Source: Nepenthes gracilis (taxonomy: Eukaryota > Streptophyta > Magnoliopsida > Caryophyllales > Nepenthaceae). Taken from it: 64,000 nt of DNA. The notes beneath the pieces were generated by a model. The model was not told the DNA's origin. It was given only the letters and a program-made list of their open reading frames with translations, and ran no database searches. Shown here in pieces: positions 60,441 to 64,000 of the stretch. The translations under genes were made by a program, and so were the position numbers. The stretch is from assembly GCA_033239525.1 (NCBI GenBank), contig BSYO01000025.1, forward strand, positions 6,048,001 to 6,112,000. Reading direction: 5' to 3'. Positions within the stretch are counted from its first letter, which is position 1. Each line of letters begins with the position of its first letter.

Positions 60441-62030
60441 AAATAGGCCAACCCAGGAACTAAACACACGGATGGCAACGGTCCACAATGTGACTACTTG
60501 AGCCCAATACAAAGGTGATGAAGCCCGCCCGCAGGCAAAGCTCGGTTGTGACCCGCGGCTAGGGATGACGAAAATAAAGGCTGAAAGGCTAAAAGCTAGA
60601 AGTCCCTAAGAGGACTGCATGCCCAAGTCCAAAAAGGCAAAGGGTCGAGCACCTGAAGGGAGTCACCCACTTGAAACAAAGAAGTTAGGCGCTGTATGAC
60701 GCGCCGCAAAAAAAAGAGAACACGCACGTACAAACAAGACACAAAAGAAACGTGGAAGCCTTAAACGAAAGGACAGTCTTATTCACAAAGATGATTGCAG
60801 CTTGGACAAAACAAAATGAGAAAAAACATGTCAAGGGAGGCTTCCTCCTCAACACTTGCCATCCGATGGGGACCGAGGGAAAGGCCTACCATTGGCCTTG
60901 TACAAGTCTTCCAAGTAGCATTTTAGCAAATAATATTAGAATATAGCCCATGATTGTAGTATTGTACCCTCCAAAAACGATAGTTACTGGTTCCAAATTT
61001 TAGCGGCCCTCTAAGACCTCAAACGATCACTCCCACTAGTCGCTAAGGCAGGCAATCAAATGCGAGAAAAGCTCATCAAAGTATGAGCAGGTTGAGAAAG
61101 CAAGAGAAGAAAGGAAAATCTCCTTAGAAACAAGAGGGTCATCCCCTAATCACCTCCACGTGGGACTCGGACTCCTGCCCGGCTCGATGGCGCCGCCACC
61201 TCACACGGACTCGTCGATAAAGAAAAGAATCAACATCCCCAAGAAACTCCCAAAATAGCTCGGGAGGATGGTCAACACTCAAATCCACGACTTCCACCAT
61301 CTCTCGGAACATTTCAGCCCCCATTCCCCTCTCGAATCCAATTGGCACTCCCGCCTCCTATCCGCCGTGATCAATCCCTATCCTCAATAGGGAGCAAAAT
61401 CATCACAATAGTTGAGAGGCCCCGTGGTCGAGCAAGAACCTCCCACGGGTGCGGTGGGGATATTAGCGGTAGTGAAGGCGAGGAGAGTAAGATCCCGATA
61501 AGCCGGAAGAAGATGCACAAGGACACGGATACCTCATCGCTCCAGCGCCCTTTAATGTCATAGATAAGTAGCCCCCTTGGGCCTCCACCATGAGAAAGGA
61601 AGAGATCATGGCCTAGACTCGGGGATTTGATTGAACCATTGAGCAATGAAGCAATGTCTCTCACTCCGGGCGCCATGAAAGCCAAAGAACAAAGGAGAAG
61701 ACAAAACTCGAGCAAATTCTTGAAACATTCCAATGCTTGGAATGAAAACACGCAACCGAAGCGGCCCCGAGAAGAGTGAAGTCACTCTGGCGAGGCTAAG
61801 CGACTTCATGAGTGTGCAGTCCTTTGGCATGGGGGCTATGTTCAGCAGTATAAAGCCCATAAAAGCACCGGAGAAGGGCCCGAATAAGAGGCTGAGAGAT
61901 ACTCTCGCAAGTTAAGAAAATCGGATAGTCAAGTAAGAAGCCCAGGGCCGGGGCAGAAGTCTTAATCTCGGACTTTTCCCGAAGGCCCTAATCCACATCT
62001 CAATCTCTATATACCCATACATCCATGCAC
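60440..62030. other. GC-balanced island of unknown origin
   Basis: Base composition changes sharply from about 30% GC to near-balanced. Several frames of 60-126 codons occur on both strands (for example minus 61,371-61,751, minus 61,606-61,860, plus 61,342-61,563, plus 61,733-61,915) but overlap each other, and none shows a domain I recognise. It lies between the two copies of a copia-LTR-like motif, so it could be the interior of a small LTR element. The style also recalls plant mitochondrial non-coding DNA. Neither is established. Confidence 0.45.
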
Positions 62031-62244
62031 CTCACATTTGCTATCTTTTTCTCATTTGTAAAAAAATTACTAACAGTAAAGCTCCTCTCCAAAGAGGACG
62101 GAGTATTTGAGACACTCTCTCCCCAGGTTAACTCCACAAAGGAGAGTAAGTATAGCTTTCCAAGAGAGAAACCATCAAGAGATAGGGAAGGGATTAACCT
62201 CACATTTGTACTTGGTAAAGACTTCAACCCAAATTACTTTTTAT

Positions 62245-62292
62245 GAGCCTTGTGGTTTTCCTCCCCATTCAAGAGGAGATTTTCCACGTAAA
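62245..62292 (+). repeat. Copia-LTR-like motif, copy 2
   Basis: 'gagccttgtggttttcctcc' followed by 'ccattcaagaggagattttc' and 'cacgtaaa'. It is a near copy of 60,082-60,127, 2.2 kb away in the same orientation. Confidence 0.7.
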
Positions 62293-63250
62293 AATTCGGT
62301 CTCAATCTTCATCTTGTGTACACCTCAAACACTTGTGTTGGGATGGAGATCACGAAAGATCCAAGTATTTGAGGATATCTGGGTCGTAACGCCATCTTTT
62401 GACCTTATATTTAGAGATAATAAGTGGACGGAGATTGGCTCCTAATCGATATAATAATCTAAATCCGAAAATACATCGATTTTTACTTTTATTTTGAAAT
62501 TAAAATTACATGCCTATTTATTAACAAATATAACATATAATAAACACATATCTAATTAATTTAAAAATCGGTCAGAAAGTCAGGCTGGTTAAATATTAAT
62601 TAGTAATTATAATAGTTTATGAGACTAATCAAAATAACTTCCGAACATCTTGTAAACGTCACATAAACCGAACTTTACAACATTTATAAAATTAAAAAAA
62701 AAATTCCGCAGTAACTAATCCAGGCTGAGCCAAGGAAGACCAGCCGTTGATCGATGAAGCTGAGAGCTCGGTTACAGTCGATATATCGTCATAAAAGACA
62801 ATATTCTGTTACTTCGGACTCTGTGTTAATTCACACTTCAGCCGTAGAGTTGAGCACAACTCAGAAATCACATCTTGGACTTCTGAATTTCCCAGCAGCA
62901 AGAGAGATCAGGCTAACGTAACTCGGCAGTCCTCGCCTATTAAAGGCGTCTAGGGGTGATGTAGTTATTTCAGGGGGGCTTGTTCAAAGTTATGTAACTC
63001 CTTTACTTGCAGATGAATGAATATCTATTTCTAAATGAATTTGAAATTACCTTTTTAAATTCTTTTTTTGGTAAATAGGTACCCATAATCTATCAAAATT
63101 TTATGTATAAGAAGTTCCATGAAACCAATAGACTCGTGGCACAACCAAATTTAATGTTCAAAATAACAGAAACAAAAAACCAATAAGAAAAATAAAATAT
63201 CATCCTGGTCAATGATAAAATGATATGAGAACCAAAAAGGAAACAACATA
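62293..63250. other. AT-rich intergenic DNA
   Basis: No gene or repeat with clear ends was seen. A short part at about 62,715-62,990 is GC-richer without a recognisable feature. Confidence 0.4.
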
Positions 63251-64000
63251 CACTACAAAAAAACTAATATTTAGTGATGAAAAATTAGTGATAAATATAT
63301 TATTGTCACTAGTAATAATTTATATATATAATTTAGTGACAAGTATATAATTTTGTCACTAAATATTAAGAGAAAATAAAAATAATTTTATAAAAAATGA
63401 AATAATTAATAATAAGTGATAAAAAATAAGAGTGACAAGAATATAATGTCACTCATTATAAAAAATATATTAAATATTTAAAAATTTTAATAAATTTTAT
63501 ACTGATAAAATTTATTAAATACTGTTAATTTAATAAATTTTAACAAATTTTAACTAATATTATTTATTAAATAAAGAATGATATGTTTATTAAGCAATTT
63601 ATTAAATATTGTGAAGAATAAAATTTCAACGAAAAATAAATTTTACACTGTTAAAAATATATTTTAACAAAATCCCACTCCTTCACTAAATGCAAAACTC
63701 GCTCCACTCACACTCCCCTCTTTCCACGCCATACAAAATACACTCCACTCATGCCTCTCTCTCTCTACGCCTCTTCATTCACTTTACTGAAAGCCCTAAA
63801 CCACTCGAGCTCTTCTACAAATGAATCTCGCATTGTTCAATCTCACGGATTCAATCGGCCGTTTTCCTTCACAATCGACAAATTTCTCCATTATCTCGTA
63901 GCAAATTAGTTGTAGAAGTTCGCAATCGACAAATTGTTCATTAAATCGACACTTCCTATCTCACGGTACTTTGATTTTGGTATCTCCCATTCCTATATCA
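63251..64000 (+). mobile_element. Terminal part of a CACTA (EnSpm) DNA transposon, runs off the window
   Basis: It starts with CACTACAAAAAAA, the conserved terminal inverted repeat of plant CACTA elements. Subterminal repeats 'tagtgac', 'gtcacta' and 'tagtgat' in both orientations occupy 63,275-63,470, where transposase binds in this superfamily. A pair of facing repeats 'atttagtgac' and 'gtcactaaat' lies at 63,331-63,364. No transposase frame is present in the 750 bp seen. After about 63,660 the text becomes CT-rich and could be a leader of the element's gene. The other end is outside the window. Confidence 0.8.

Noticed and set aside
61733..61915. 60-codon frame with an ordered-looking sequence (SDFMSVQSFGMGAMF...)
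   Set aside because: It could be a short exon or organelle fragment, but overlapping frames exist on the other strand and I recognise no family. Mentioned only within the GC-balanced island.

Overview
This 64 kb window is AT-rich plant nuclear DNA, most likely from a eudicot. It holds one convincing host gene, and most of the rest is nested, decayed retrotransposons. The host gene (12,494-14,289, + strand) is a WUSCHEL-related homeobox gene of the WOX11/WOX12 type. It has a TATA box and a G-box upstream, one intron of about 1 kb, and a conserved C-terminal block. I see no tRNA, rRNA, CRISPR or bacterial feature. The species cannot be named from the sequence alone.

Left part (1-20 kb). A decayed LINE reverse transcriptase lies on the minus strand at 300-2,350, next to a shortened repeat of itself. 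LTR-like non-coding DNA with small tandem arrays follows. A solo LTR at 8,002-8,816 has a perfect 5-bp target duplication. The WOX gene comes next. Downstream of it a 3.2 kb LINE-type insertion (15,859-19,046) is bounded by a perfect 16-bp target duplication and a poly(A) tail. It carries only an ORF1-like (DUF4283) reading frame and no recognisable endonuclease or reverse transcriptase.

Middle part (20.6-52 kb). A Ty1/copia relic (LTR, Met-tRNA primer site, gag, start of protease/integrase) is split inside gag by a 10.3 kb Ty3/gypsy element of the Tat lineage (24,307-34,590, minus strand, target duplication GAAAG). That element keeps recognisable gag, protease, RT, two RNase H domains and integrase, all broken. 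It also has tandem arrays and an antisense, apparently spliced coiled-coil reading frame between pol and the 3' LTR. A second copy of the copia LTR plus leader, a chromovirus RT fragment and a second Tat relic follow. A 1.47 kb solo LTR (TSD AAGTT) is inserted in the Tat-2 protease region, and a 7.9 kb gypsy element with 2.6 kb LTRs (TSD CTTAT) in its LTR.

Right part (52-64 kb). A plus-strand chromovirus relic keeps RT, RNase H and integrase pieces. Its right LTR is one arm of a 0.9 kb LTR palindrome. Then comes a peculiar condensed/full pair of copies (58.6-60.4 kb), a GC-balanced island of unknown origin (60.4-62.0 kb), and at 63,251 the end of a CACTA DNA transposon that runs out of the window.

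The elements do not work as a system. They record successive insertions. The gene most likely to be functional is the WOX gene. LTR and domain boundaries marked approximate were judged by eye.
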